A stretch of DNA of 64,000 nucleotides, taken from assembly GCA_937125225.1 (NCBI GenBank), contig CAKZLE010000003.1, positions 1 to 64,000 on the forward strand. Direction: 5' to 3'. A program made the translations under genes and the position numbers. The stretch is from an uncultured Spirochaetia bacterium. Its GTDB lineage: Bacteria > Spirochaetota > Spirochaetia > CAKZLE01. Below are positions 8,809 to 16,891 of this stretch, piece after piece; the stretch's first letter is position 1; every line of letters begins with the position of its first letter. The notes under the pieces are model-generated. The model worked only from the letters and a program-made list of their open reading frames with translations. It was not told the DNA's origin and searched no databases.

Positions 8809-9082
8809 AAAAACACTAGAACAGCAGCTGGTAAAAGCTGTGAAACATACAGGAGGCCGGGCGGTGAAACTCGTGAGCCCCGGCTTTGATGGGATGCCTG
8901 ACAGGCTAGTACTCTTCCCACTCGGGAGGATTGCCTTCGTAGAAGTGAAAGCACCAGGGAAGAAGCCCAGGCCCTTACAGGTAGCCCGGCATGAGATGCT
9001 ACGAGATCTTGGCTTCAAGGTCTTCGTTATCGATTCGACTGAACAGATAGGAGAGATGCTTGATGATATATTCACCACATGA
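8801..9082 (+). CDS. VRR-NUC domain nuclease
   Basis: A 93-residue stand-alone VRR-NUC protein, a small PD-(D/E)XK nuclease fold found in phages and in the Fan1 family. The diagnostic residues are visible: an early E in LEQQLVKAVK, G.PDR near residue 30, FVEVKAPGKK near residue 48 (the E-x-K catalytic pair) and the following Q in RPLQVARHEML. Such enzymes often cut branched DNA such as Holliday junctions. The gene overlaps the neighbours on both sides, which fits a recombination module with the helicase downstream. Confidence 0.93.
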   Translation: MREKTLEQQLVKAVKHTGGRAVKLVSPGFDGMPDRLVLFPLGRIAFVEVKAPGKKPRPLQVARHEMLRDLGFKVFVIDSTEQIGEMLDDIFTT

Positions 9083-10436
9083 TTACCAGAAATATGCAAC
9101 CGAGTTCATTGAAGATCATGAGATCTCAGCGGTCTTGCTGCAGATGGGTTTAGGAAAAACTATCATCACCCTCACAGCATTGATGAATCTTCTCTTCGAC
9201 TCATTCAAGATCAGGAAAGTCCTGATCATCGCCCCACTTAGGGTTGCCCGTGATACTTGGCCTGCTGAGATCCTCAAATGGGATCATCTAGAGATGCTCA
9301 TATCATCAGTGGTAGTCGGCACTCATGCTGAAAGGATGAAAGCATTACAGGATCCTGCAGACCTCTACATCATTAACCGCGAGAATGTGCAGTGGTTGAT
9401 CGAGAAAAGCGGTGTGGCCTTTGATTACGATATGATCGTTATTGATGAACTCTCCTCATTCAAGAACCACCGGTCAAAACGATTCAAAGCGCTCATGAGA
9501 AAGCGACCGTTGGTTCAGCGTATCGTAGGATTGACCGGAACCCCTGCAAGCAATGGACTGATGGATCTGTGGGCTCAGTTTAAACTCCTTGATATGGGAG
9601 CACGGCTCGGGAGGTTCATCACCGCTTATCGTGAAACCTACTTTTCCCCTGATAAAGGCAATGGCCACATCATCTATAGCTACAAACTAGCACCGAGATC
9701 AGAAGAGAAAATCTATGAGGCGATCAGTGATATCACGATCTCGATGAAAGCGACTGATCACCTGCAGATGCCAGAACTCATCAACACCGTATATCCGGTA
9801 TCTCTGAGTTTTAGAGAGGCCGCAGCCTACCGAAGACTGAAAAAAGACTTAGTCTTGAATCTGGGGGAAGATCAGATCACCGCCTCTAATGCAGCAGTGT
9901 TATCGGGGAAACTCCTGCAAGCTGCTAATGGTGCGGTCTACAACGATGATGAAGAGATGGTTATCCTCCATGATCACAAACTTGATGCTCTAGAGGATAT
10001 CATTGAGGCAGCTAATGGGAATAGCCTCCTGGTAGCCTATTGGTTCAACCATGATCTGATACGCATCACTGAACGCCTGGATAAACTAAAGATCCCCTAC
10101 TCCTGTTTAAAATCGAGTAAAAGTATCAGAGATTGGAACGAAGGGAATCTTCAGATAGGCCTGATCCATCCAGCATCTGCCGGACATGGGCTCAATCTCC
10201 AAAGCGGAGGAAATCGCATGGTATGGTTCTCTCTGACCTGGAGTCTAGAACTCTATCAGCAGACGGTTGCACGACTCTGGCGTCAAGGTCAGCAGTCTGA
10301 GACGGTGGTAGTGCAGCATCTCATCACCAAGGGAACTATTGATGGGAAGGTCATGCAGGTGTTATCAGGAAAAGCTAAAACACAAGATGCCTTAATTGAT
10401 GCAGTGAAAGCAGAACTTGAAGGAGATGCAGCATGA
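9063..10436 (+). CDS. SNF2/DEAD-type phage helicase
   Basis: A 457-residue superfamily 2 helicase of the SNF2-like phage type. Walker A is QMGLGKT near residue 28, the Walker B/DEAH position reads VIDELSSFKN, motif III is LTGTPASNG, and motifs V-VI are HGLNLQ and QQTVARLWRQGQ. ATG at 9063 is preferred over TTG 9060; either way the start lies inside the VRR-NUC gene. Pairing of VRR-NUC with a SNF2 helicase is a recurring phage replication/recombination cassette. DNA translocation on branched intermediates is the likely job. Confidence 0.93.
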   Translation: MIYSPHDYQKYATEFIEDHEISAVLLQMGLGKTIITLTALMNLLFDSFKIRKVLIIAPLRVARDTWPAEILKWDHLEMLISSVVVGTHAERMKALQDPADLYIINRENVQWLIEKSGVAFDYDMIVIDELSSFKNHRSKRFKALMRKRPLVQRIVGLTGTPASNGLMDLWAQFKLLDMGARLGRFITAYRETYFSPDKGNGHIIYSYKLAPRSEEKIYEAISDITISMKATDHLQMPELINTVYPVSLSFREAAAYRRLKKDLVLNLGEDQITASNAAVLSGKLLQAANGAVYNDDEEMVILHDHKLDALEDIIEAANGNSLLVAYWFNHDLIRITERLDKLKIPYSCLKSSKSIRDWNEGNLQIGLIHPASAGHGLNLQSGGNRMVWFSLTWSLELYQQTVARLWRQGQQSETVVVQHLITKGTIDGKVMQVLSGKAKTQDALIDAVKAELEGDAA

Positions 10437-10654
10437 GTGATAACAATATGAAACAACTGGTAGTAGCCATTATCAATCAAGCAGTAAAGGACTGGGAAAA
10501 AGCGGATAAGCAACTCACTACGAACCCAACCTATCGTCAGGCTCTACGAACGAAACAAGAGATCAGTGAGTTCTTCCAGGGAGACTGGTATTTCTTTCTG
10601 TGTGATCTCAACCCTGACTTTGTGCATCAAAACTTACAGGAGCAGTATGTATGA
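10433..10654 (+). CDS. Small conserved phage protein, function unknown
   Basis: A 73-residue protein that overlaps the helicase stop by 4 bases (ATGA) and ends 4 bases inside the regulator gene, so it is fully embedded in the operon. The sequence is mixed helical with an aromatic patch (FFQGDWYFFLCDLNPDF). Similar small ORFs sit beside late regulators in many siphophages. No catalytic motif or membrane segment is visible. Confidence 0.7.
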   Translation: MSDNNMKQLVVAIINQAVKDWEKADKQLTTNPTYRQALRTKQEISEFFQGDWYFFLCDLNPDFVHQNLQEQYV

Positions 10655-11061
10655 CGGTAAAAGAATATTTATCCCAAGCCCTCTATCTTGATAAAAGGCT
10701 CAGGACCAAGGAGAAGCAACTCGACTGGTTGAAGGATCATTCAGTCTATGTTTCTTCTGAGCTCTCTGATATGCCCAAGAGCTCAAGGGCTCATCGATCT
10801 GCATTAGAAGAAGCTGTGGTAAAAATAGTGGACTTGGAAACCGAGATTGCTATTGGTATTGCTGAGCTCATGCAGCTGCAGAGCAGTATCGCTCAGGTGA
10901 TTAGGTCTACCAACAACATGGAGTGTGAAACTATCCTTGAGATGCGATACCTCACGTTCATGAGTTGGGAAGACATCACCGTACAGCTAGGATACAGCCA
11001 AAGCTATATCTATCATCTGCACCGAAGAGCCTTGTCGTTAGTGAGAGTTCCTGCAGCATGA
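10651..11061 (+). CDS. RinA/ArpU-like (DUF1492-type) late transcription regulator
   Basis: A 136-residue protein. The first two thirds are predicted coiled helix, and the C-terminal 50 residues look like a sigma-70 region 4 helix-turn-helix (MRYLTFMSWEDITVQLGYSQSYIYHLHRRAL). This is the pattern of the RinA/ArpU/LtrC-like late activators of Gram-positive phages, which switch on packaging and structural genes. It is the last gene of the early operon. Immediately downstream are two copies of a promoter-terminator unit carrying a tandem 10-bp repeat, a plausible target. The activator assignment rests on domain and position; binding is inferred. Confidence 0.8.
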   Translation: MTVKEYLSQALYLDKRLRTKEKQLDWLKDHSVYVSSELSDMPKSSRAHRSALEEAVVKIVDLETEIAIGIAELMQLQSSIAQVIRSTNNMECETILEMRYLTFMSWEDITVQLGYSQSYIYHLHRRALSLVRVPAA

Positions 11062-11064
11062 GCT

Positions 11065-11179
11065 TAACGTTAAAATGTCAGAAAATAACAGTTGATAACA
11101 GTTGGCCCTTTATACTATGGTAAGATCAGAAAAGAATAACCAACGAGCTCAAGGAGATTTCACTCCCTGGGCTTTTTTT
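11065..11179 (+). promoter_or_regulatory. Late control unit, copy 1: repeat-activated promoter with immediate terminator
   Basis: A 115-base unit, 111 of them identical to 11290-11404. It contains a perfect tandem repeat ATAACAGTTG at 11085-11094 and 11095-11104, then TATACT at 11111-11116 as a candidate -10. The -35 position is occupied by the repeats instead of TTGACA. About 30 bases past the expected start lies an intrinsic terminator: stem 11146-11156 with 11163-11173, 10 of 11 pairs, loop ATTTCA, then seven T. The layout fits an activator-dependent late promoter whose transcripts stop at once unless antitermination acts. Confidence 0.6.
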
Positions 11180-11289
11180 GCGTCAGATCAAGTGATCAGG
11201 GCATTCTCCCATGAATCAACCTTTCTCCCAGTTAGGTACCTATTATGGGAGATACCTGATGAAGGCACTCCATGGTATCAGTTAAGACA

Positions 11290-11404
11290 TAACGTTAAAA
11301 TGTCAGAAAATAACAGTTGATAACAGTTGGTACTTTGTACTATGGTAAGATCAGAAAAGAATAACCAACGAGCTCAAGGAGATTTCACTCCCTGAGCTTT
11401 TTTT
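11290..11404 (+). promoter_or_regulatory. Late control unit, copy 2: repeat-activated promoter with immediate terminator
   Basis: This is the second copy of the unit, offset by exactly 225 bases. The tandem ATAACAGTTG repeats are at 11310-11329, the candidate -10 is TGTACT (11336-11341), and the terminator stem is 11371-11381 with 11388-11398. One of the four differences between copies changes a G-T pair to an A-T pair and strengthens this terminator. The HNH gene starts 19 bases after the T-run, so every packaging transcript starting here must pass the terminator. Confidence 0.6.
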
Positions 11405-11422
11405 ACGCACGAAGGAGATCTC

Positions 11423-11782
11423 ATGCCCTACAAACCAAAGAAACCCTGTGCGTATCCTGGTTGTCCCAGACTTACCCACGATCGGTATTGCGTGGAGCAT
11501 ACAAAGCTGACAGCAAGGACCTATGAACGATACCAAAGGGATCCTATGACTAAGAAACGCTATGGTGCTGCATGGAGAAAGATCAGACGGAAGTATCTTG
11601 AGGAACACCCCACCTGTGAGTTGTGTAGACGAGAGGAAAGAGTGACTCCTGCAAAGATAGTTCACCATATAAAACCATTGAGTGAAGGAGGGAGTAATGA
11701 TGAGGAAAATCTCATGGCACTCTGCAAATCCTGTCATTCACACCTTCATGCAAAGCAAGGTGACCGATGGAAGAATATATAG
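11423..11782 (+). CDS. HNH endonuclease of the packaging module
   Basis: A 119-residue HNH nuclease. An N-terminal zinc-like cluster (CAYPGCPRLTHDRYCVEH) precedes the HNH core: CELCRRE, HHIKPLSEGGSNDEENLMALC and CKSCHSHLH. The HH, N and H residues of the beta-beta-alpha metal finger are all present. Phage HNH proteins next to small terminases support specific cleavage of cos ends. The gene is preceded by AAGGAGAT and is the first gene of the late operon. Confidence 0.93.
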   Translation: MPYKPKKPCAYPGCPRLTHDRYCVEHTKLTARTYERYQRDPMTKKRYGAAWRKIRRKYLEEHPTCELCRREERVTPAKIVHHIKPLSEGGSNDEENLMALCKSCHSHLHAKQGDRWKNI

Positions 11783-11838
11783 ACACCATATATATGGTGT
11801 ACTTACCTAGGGGTATGCAATTCTCTACACCATATATA
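11783..11838. promoter_or_regulatory. 18-bp perfect palindrome plus half-site before terS (candidate cos or operator)
   Basis: ACACCATATATATGGTGT at 11783-11800 is a perfect 18-base palindrome that begins right after the HNH stop. A half-site, ACACCATATATA, follows at 11827-11838. Cos sites of HNH-containing HK97-type phages usually lie just before the small terminase gene, so this is the obvious candidate. A transcriptional operator would look the same. Confidence 0.4.
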
Positions 11839-11921
11839 GCATACAACGTGCAAGGGCAATTACGCACAAAAACAGGTATTCAAAGGGGGGATTGACCCCC
11901 ATTCTTAGGAGGCAACCCAGC

Positions 11922-12458
11922 ATGGCAAAAGACGGTACGAACCGAGGCGGAGCTAGAGTTGGTGCGGGGAGAAAACCTAAAGCACTGACTGAGAAACTAG
12001 GCGCTGGAAAGCACGCGATCATTTTTGATCTTCCTAGAGCTCCTGATCTTGCAGGTGTCGAGATGCCACCAGTGAAAGATTACATGACTGCAGTCCAAAA
12101 GAACGGTCAGGATTTCTGTGCTAAAGAAGTCTATGAAGAGACCTGGAACTGGCTTAAAGATCGACGGTGCCAAGACCTAGTGAGCCCTCAGATACTGCAA
12201 CAGTATGCGATGTCTGTAGCTAGGTGGATCCAATGTGAACGGGCAATCAGTGACTTTGGATTTCTTGCTAAGCATCCAACAACCGGGGCTGCAATCTCTT
12301 CTCCGTATGTGTTGATGAGTAGAGAATTTATGAAGCAAGTCAACCAATGTTGGTATCAAATATTTCAGATCGTTAAGGAGAATTGCTCTTCTGATTTCCA
12401 AGGAGAAACTCCCCAGGATGACCTGATGGAACGACTCTTAAAAGCACGAAAAACCTAA
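11922..12458 (+). CDS. Phage terminase small subunit, P27 family
   Basis: A 178-residue small terminase. The basic N-terminus GGARVGAGRKPKAL is typical of P27/TerS proteins. The rest is helical and ends with an acidic tail. TerS recognises the packaging site and hands DNA to TerL. ATG 11922 follows AGGAGGCAAC; the longer in-frame ATG at 11892 lacks such a site. The gene is separated from TerL by MetK, the methyltransferase and DUF4314, which is an unusual split of the terminase pair. Confidence 0.88.
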   Translation: MAKDGTNRGGARVGAGRKPKALTEKLGAGKHAIIFDLPRAPDLAGVEMPPVKDYMTAVQKNGQDFCAKEVYEETWNWLKDRRCQDLVSPQILQQYAMSVARWIQCERAISDFGFLAKHPTTGAAISSPYVLMSREFMKQVNQCWYQIFQIVKENCSSDFQGETPQDDLMERLLKARKT

Positions 12459-12498
12459 ATCAATCAAACGAATTCAAACGTTTTGGAGGAATTCAAAC

Positions 12499-13662
12499 AT
12501 GAAAAACTACCTCACCTCAGAGAGTGTCTGCCAAGGACACCCTGATAAGTTATGCGATTATATCGCTGACTCTATTCTTGATGCATGCCTAGCTGTTGAC
12601 CGGTACTCACGAGTTGCTTGTGAAGTCATGGCGACTAAAGGAAAGATCATTGTTGCCGGTGAAATAACCAGCAACAACCGTGTGTATCTACCTGGGATTG
12701 TCCGCACGGCCCTTGGGGCATCCGGATATGATCCTAAGGATTTCTCAATCAGTATTCATGTCCATACCCAGAGTCCTGATATTGCAGCAGGTGTGGATAC
12801 CGCTATTGAAGTTCGTGAGACTCTTTCTGCAGCAGGTGAACTTGGTGCAGGAGATCAGGGAATCGTCTATGGATATGCTACAAACGAAACGCATTCAGGT
12901 ATCCCCATCCCTCTTGAGCTTTCTCACCGGATCTGTAGAAGCCTTGATGACCACCGGAACTTCGGGACCATTCGTGGAATCTGGAGTGATGGAAAAGCTC
13001 AGGTGACTGTTGAATATGAAGATGGGATCCCCAAGCGCATTGATACGATCATCGTCTCAGTCCAGCATACCGAGGACAAGTATTTGGATCTCTTGAAAAA
13101 TGAGATTATCAATCTGGTCATCAGGCCAGCCTGTAAAGAGCTTCCCATTGATGCTGATACCCAGATACTTATCAACCCTTCAGGGAAGTTTGTTGAGGGT
13201 GGCCCTGCAGCTGATACCGGACTCACTGGACGCAAGATCATGGTGGATACCTACGGAGGTCTTGCACGACATGGTGGTGGGGCCTTCAGTGGGAAGGATC
13301 CCACCAAGGTTGATCGATCTGGTGCGTATATGGCGAGATTCATTGCAAAACATATTATTGCAGCTGATCTTGCTGAGCGCTGTGAAGTTTCTATCTCCTA
13401 TGCTATTGGGAAAGCAGATCCGGTAGCTATATCAGTAGATACCTTTGGAACCGGAAAACACCATGATGGTGATCTCACCAGGGTAGTACAGCATACCTTC
13501 GCCATGAGACCTACTGCTATCATCGATGAACTGTCCCTAAGATCTCCCATCTATGGACATACCGCATGGTATGGACATATGGGGAATTCCCTGTATCCCT
13601 GGGAGCATATATTCCCAGCGTATCTCTCTGCACTAAAAGGAGCATTACACCATGACCATTGA
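12499..13662 (+). CDS. metK: S-adenosylmethionine synthetase (methionine adenosyltransferase), phage-encoded
   Basis: A full-length 387-residue MetK that makes S-adenosylmethionine from ATP and methionine. The hallmark motifs are intact: ESVCQGHPDKLCDYI at residues 6-20 (ATP-binding His and metal Asp), GAGDQGIVYGYATNET, the P-loop-like block from HGGGAFSGKDPTKVDRSG, and GGPAADTGLTGRK. The length matches bacterial MetK. The gene lies within the packaging operon and overlaps the following DNA methyltransferase start by 11 bases. The simplest reading is that the phage boosts the methyl donor for its own DNA methylation. Presence of the gene is firm; that purpose is inference. Confidence 0.95.
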   Translation: MKNYLTSESVCQGHPDKLCDYIADSILDACLAVDRYSRVACEVMATKGKIIVAGEITSNNRVYLPGIVRTALGASGYDPKDFSISIHVHTQSPDIAAGVDTAIEVRETLSAAGELGAGDQGIVYGYATNETHSGIPIPLELSHRICRSLDDHRNFGTIRGIWSDGKAQVTVEYEDGIPKRIDTIIVSVQHTEDKYLDLLKNEIINLVIRPACKELPIDADTQILINPSGKFVEGGPAADTGLTGRKIMVDTYGGLARHGGGAFSGKDPTKVDRSGAYMARFIAKHIIAADLAERCEVSISYAIGKADPVAISVDTFGTGKHHDGDLTRVVQHTFAMRPTAIIDELSLRSPIYGHTAWYGHMGNSLYPWEHIFPAYLSALKGALHHDH

Positions 13663-14914
13663 AAAGAAACCCATCGATGAACTCCTGCCAGCAGAGTACA
13701 ATCCGAGAAAGGATCTGCAGCCCGATGATGCAGAATATGAGAAGCTCAAACGATCAATCAAACAGTTTGGATATGTGGAACCAGTCATCTGGAACCAGAA
13801 GACCGGGACCATCGTTGGCGGACACCAGCGAGTTAAAATCTTCAAGGACCTAGGACTTACCGAACTCGATTGTGTGATCGTAGACCTTTCTCTTGATCAA
13901 GAGAAGGCTCTTAATATCGCCATGAATAAGATCAGTGGTGATTGGGATAAAGATAAACTTGCCCTTCTCATAGCAGACCTACAAGGTGAAGATTTTGATG
14001 TATCACTCACCGGTTTTGATCCTGCTGAGATTGATGATCTGTTCAAAGACTCCCTGAAAGATGGGATCCATGATGATGAGTTCGATGTGGAAGATGAGCT
14101 GAAGAATCCAGCACTCACCAAACCTGGAGATGTATGGATGCTCGGCCGCCATAGACTCGTATGTGGGGACAGTACCCGCCCTGAGACCTTTGAGCTGCTC
14201 ATGGCAGATAGGAAAGCAAACCTCGTGGTAACTGACCCTCCCTACAATGTGAACTATGAAGGCCAAGCAGGTAAGATCAAGAATGATCATATGGCAGGTG
14301 ATGCATTCTTCCAGTTCCTCCTTTCAGCCTTCGAGAACACTGCATCTCATATGGCAGATGATAGTTCAATCTATGTATTCCATGCAGACACTGAAGGACT
14401 AAACTTCAGAAAGGCATTCAGTGATGCAGGGTTTTATCTCTCTGGTACCTGCATTTGGAAAAAGCAGTCATTGGTACTTGGGAGATCTCCCTACCACTGG
14501 CAGCATGAACCGGTATTATTCGGGTGGAAAAAGAAGGGAAGACATCGATGGTACACCGGCCGAAAGGAGTCGACCATCTGGGAGTTTGATAAACCTCGCA
14601 AGAGTACTGATCATCCTACGATGAAACCAGTAGCACTCCTGGCCTACCCAATCATGAACTCATCGATGAGCAACACGATTGTTCTCGATCCATTCGGTGG
14701 AAGTGGGAGCACCTTGATTGCGTGTGAACAGGCAGAGCGGATCTGCTGCACCATCGAACTTGATGAGAAGTATTGTGATGTTATCGTCAAACGCTATAAG
14801 GAACTCATTGGATCTTCTGATGATATTACCCTCCAGCGAGAGGGCCTAACCTACCTATATGATGAGGTGGCGGGTGTTGAATCAATAGAGAGAAATGAAG
14901 AGGGATTGACTTGA
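13652..14914 (+). CDS. ParB-like domain fused to DNA methyltransferase (N4/N6 type)
   Basis: A 420-residue fusion. Residues 1-95 are a ParB/Srx-like nuclease fold with the GGHQRVK motif near residue 58. Residues about 165-400 are an N6-adenine or N4-cytosine methyltransferase with motif IV DPPY near residue 193 and motif I DPFGGSGST near residue 347. This order places it in the beta-like class. A TRD-like region lies between the two motifs. No restriction partner is adjacent, so it is probably a solitary modification enzyme protecting or marking phage DNA. It is translationally coupled to metK (11-base overlap), which directly links donor synthesis and use. Confidence 0.92.
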   Translation: MTIEKKPIDELLPAEYNPRKDLQPDDAEYEKLKRSIKQFGYVEPVIWNQKTGTIVGGHQRVKIFKDLGLTELDCVIVDLSLDQEKALNIAMNKISGDWDKDKLALLIADLQGEDFDVSLTGFDPAEIDDLFKDSLKDGIHDDEFDVEDELKNPALTKPGDVWMLGRHRLVCGDSTRPETFELLMADRKANLVVTDPPYNVNYEGQAGKIKNDHMAGDAFFQFLLSAFENTASHMADDSSIYVFHADTEGLNFRKAFSDAGFYLSGTCIWKKQSLVLGRSPYHWQHEPVLFGWKKKGRHRWYTGRKESTIWEFDKPRKSTDHPTMKPVALLAYPIMNSSMSNTIVLDPFGGSGSTLIACEQAERICCTIELDEKYCDVIVKRYKELIGSSDDITLQREGLTYLYDEVAGVESIERNEEGLT

Positions 14915-14960
14915 TATCTATTAAAACATAGTCAATTACTACTGTCTAGGAGGATCTCAT

Positions 14961-15182
14961 ATGCATAGGATAGCAGATCAGCGACTCACACACCTCAGGA
15001 AACAGTACCCGGTAGGATCTATTGTTGAACTGGTACACATGGATGATATCCAAGCCCCACCGGCAGGTATGAAAGGACAGGTAATACAAGTAGATGATAT
15101 CGGAACGATCCACATTAAATGGAAGAATGGTTCTACCCTTGGAGTAGTCCCTGGAGTCGATATGATCAAGAAACTTACGTAA
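14961..15182 (+). CDS. DUF4314 protein
   Basis: A 73-residue protein matching the DUF4314 pattern: VELVHMDD..APPAG.KGQVI.VDDIGTIH..W.NGS.LGVVPGVD. The fold is probably a small beta barrel. It is common in phages and conjugative elements beside DNA-modification or packaging genes; its function is unknown. AGGAGGAT lies ahead of the start. It is the last gene before an intrinsic terminator. Confidence 0.85.
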   Translation: MHRIADQRLTHLRKQYPVGSIVELVHMDDIQAPPAGMKGQVIQVDDIGTIHIKWKNGSTLGVVPGVDMIKKLT

Positions 15183-15224
15183 CTCCTTAAGACCTCTCAC
15201 TCATAACTAACATATCTCTTTAGC

Positions 15225-15248
15225 AAAGACCCTTTGAGGGTCTTTTTT
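15225..15248 (+). terminator. Intrinsic terminator between DUF4314 and terL
   Basis: AAAGACCCT (15225-15233), a 3-base loop TTG, then AGGGTCTTT (15237-15245) and further T residues. This 9-bp stem is perfect. It lies inside the late operon, so full expression of TerL and the head genes needs readthrough, antitermination or another promoter. Confidence 0.8.
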
Positions 15249-15269
15249 CATGCTCCTACAGGAAACACT

Positions 15270-16871
15270 ATGAGAACACTTAAGAAATACAAACCCACGC
15301 GGTTTGCTGCTAAGACATCAGTCTATGATCAAGTGAAAGCTGACTATGCGGTCAATTTCATTCAGTGTCTATGTCATACCAAAGGAATCTGGTCAGGAAA
15401 ACCATTTCTCTTACTTGACTGGCAGGAGCAGATTATCAGAGATCTCTTCGGGGTCGTGAAGCCCGATGGGTATCGGCAGTTTAATACCGCCTACATTGAG
15501 ATCCCTAAGAAGAACGGGAAGTCTGAACTCGCAGCAGCTATTGCCTTACTACTCACCTGCGGAGATTTCGAAGAACGCGCTGAGGTCTATGGATGTGCTG
15601 CAGATCGTCAGCAGGCATCTATTGTCTTTGAGGTTGCAGCAGATATGGTCCATATGTGCCCTGCTCTCAATCGACGGGTAAAGATCCTTAGAGCCACCAA
15701 ACGAATCGTGTTTCTGCCGACTAATAGCTTCTATCAAGTACTTTCAGCTGAGGCCTACTCCAAGCACGGGTTTAATATCCATGGGGTAGTCTTTGATGAG
15801 CTACACACTCAACCGAATCGAAAACTGTTTGATGTCATGACTAAAGGTTCCGGTGATGCAAGAACTCAACCACTATTTTTCTTGATCACCACCGCAGGTT
15901 CTGACACACACTCGATTTGTTATGAGCAGCATCAAAAAGCCAAAGACATCTTAGAGGATAGAAAACACGATAGTACTTACTATCCGGTGATCTATGGTTC
16001 TCAGGAAGAAGACGACTGGACATCCCCTAAGGTCTGGAAGAAAGCAAATCCATCTCTTGGGGAGACGATCGGTATTGATAAGGTGAAGGCAGCTTGTGAG
16101 AGTGCGAGAGAGAATCCAGGAGAGGAGAATATCTTCCGGCAACTTCGGCTCAACCAATGGGTGAAGCAGGCCATACGGTGGATGCCTATGGAGAAATGGG
16201 ATCTCTGTGGCTCACCGGTAAACCCTGACACATTAGAGGGTCGGGTATGCTACGGAGGACTCGATCTCTCCTCATCAACAGATATCACCGCCTTTGTACT
16301 CGTTTTCCCACCACAGGATGAAGAGGATCGGTTTATGGTACTGCCCTACTTCTGGATACCTGAGGAGACGATTGGACTACGAGTAAGACGAGACCATGTA
16401 CCGTATGATCTGTGGGAGCGTGAAGGACAAATTGAGACTACAGAAGGGAATGTCGTCCACTACGGTTATATCGAGAAGTTCATTGAAAACCTCGGTATGA
16501 AGTATAACATTCGCGAGATCGCCTTTGACCGATGGGGTGCGGTACAGATGGTACAGAACCTTGAAGGGATGGGATTCGCGGTGGTGCCCTTTGGCCAGGG
16601 ATTCAAAGATATGAGTCCTTCAACCAAGGAGCTCATGAAGCTGGTTCTGGGAAAAGAACTCGCTCATGGAGGCCACCCGGTACTCAGATGGATGATGGAT
16701 AATATTTACATCAGGACAGATCCTGCGGGGAACATCAAACCCGATAAAGAAAAGTCTACTGAAAAGATCGACGGTGCAGTGGCAACCATCATGGCACTCG
16801 ATCGAGCAATCCGGTGTGGCAATGACACCAGTGCCTCAGTCTATGACGGGAGAGGCCTCCTGTTCATCTAG
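15270..16871 (+). CDS. Phage terminase large subunit
   Basis: A 533-residue TerL of the HK97-like Terminase_1 class: ATP-driven DNA packaging motor with a C-terminal nuclease. Walker A is IPKKNGKSELA near residue 80 and Walker B is VVFDELHTQ near residue 175. The RNase H-like nuclease half shows GLDLSSSTD near residue 330, FDRWGA, and a C-terminal KIDGAVATIMALDRA metal-binding segment. ATG 15270 with ACAGGAAACA ahead was chosen; the longer in-frame TTG at 15234 lies in the terminator loop. Confidence 0.95.
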   Translation: MRTLKKYKPTRFAAKTSVYDQVKADYAVNFIQCLCHTKGIWSGKPFLLLDWQEQIIRDLFGVVKPDGYRQFNTAYIEIPKKNGKSELAAAIALLLTCGDFEERAEVYGCAADRQQASIVFEVAADMVHMCPALNRRVKILRATKRIVFLPTNSFYQVLSAEAYSKHGFNIHGVVFDELHTQPNRKLFDVMTKGSGDARTQPLFFLITTAGSDTHSICYEQHQKAKDILEDRKHDSTYYPVIYGSQEEDDWTSPKVWKKANPSLGETIGIDKVKAACESARENPGEENIFRQLRLNQWVKQAIRWMPMEKWDLCGSPVNPDTLEGRVCYGGLDLSSSTDITAFVLVFPPQDEEDRFMVLPYFWIPEETIGLRVRRDHVPYDLWEREGQIETTEGNVVHYGYIEKFIENLGMKYNIREIAFDRWGAVQMVQNLEGMGFAVVPFGQGFKDMSPSTKELMKLVLGKELAHGGHPVLRWMMDNIYIRTDPAGNIKPDKEKSTEKIDGAVATIMALDRAIRCGNDTSASVYDGRGLLFI

Positions 16872-16891
16872 AAACCTAGGAGACATCATAT

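Noticed and set aside
11102-11320. 72-codon ORF between the late control units
   Set aside because: It starts with TTG inside the repeat, has no ribosome binding site and runs through a terminator hairpin.
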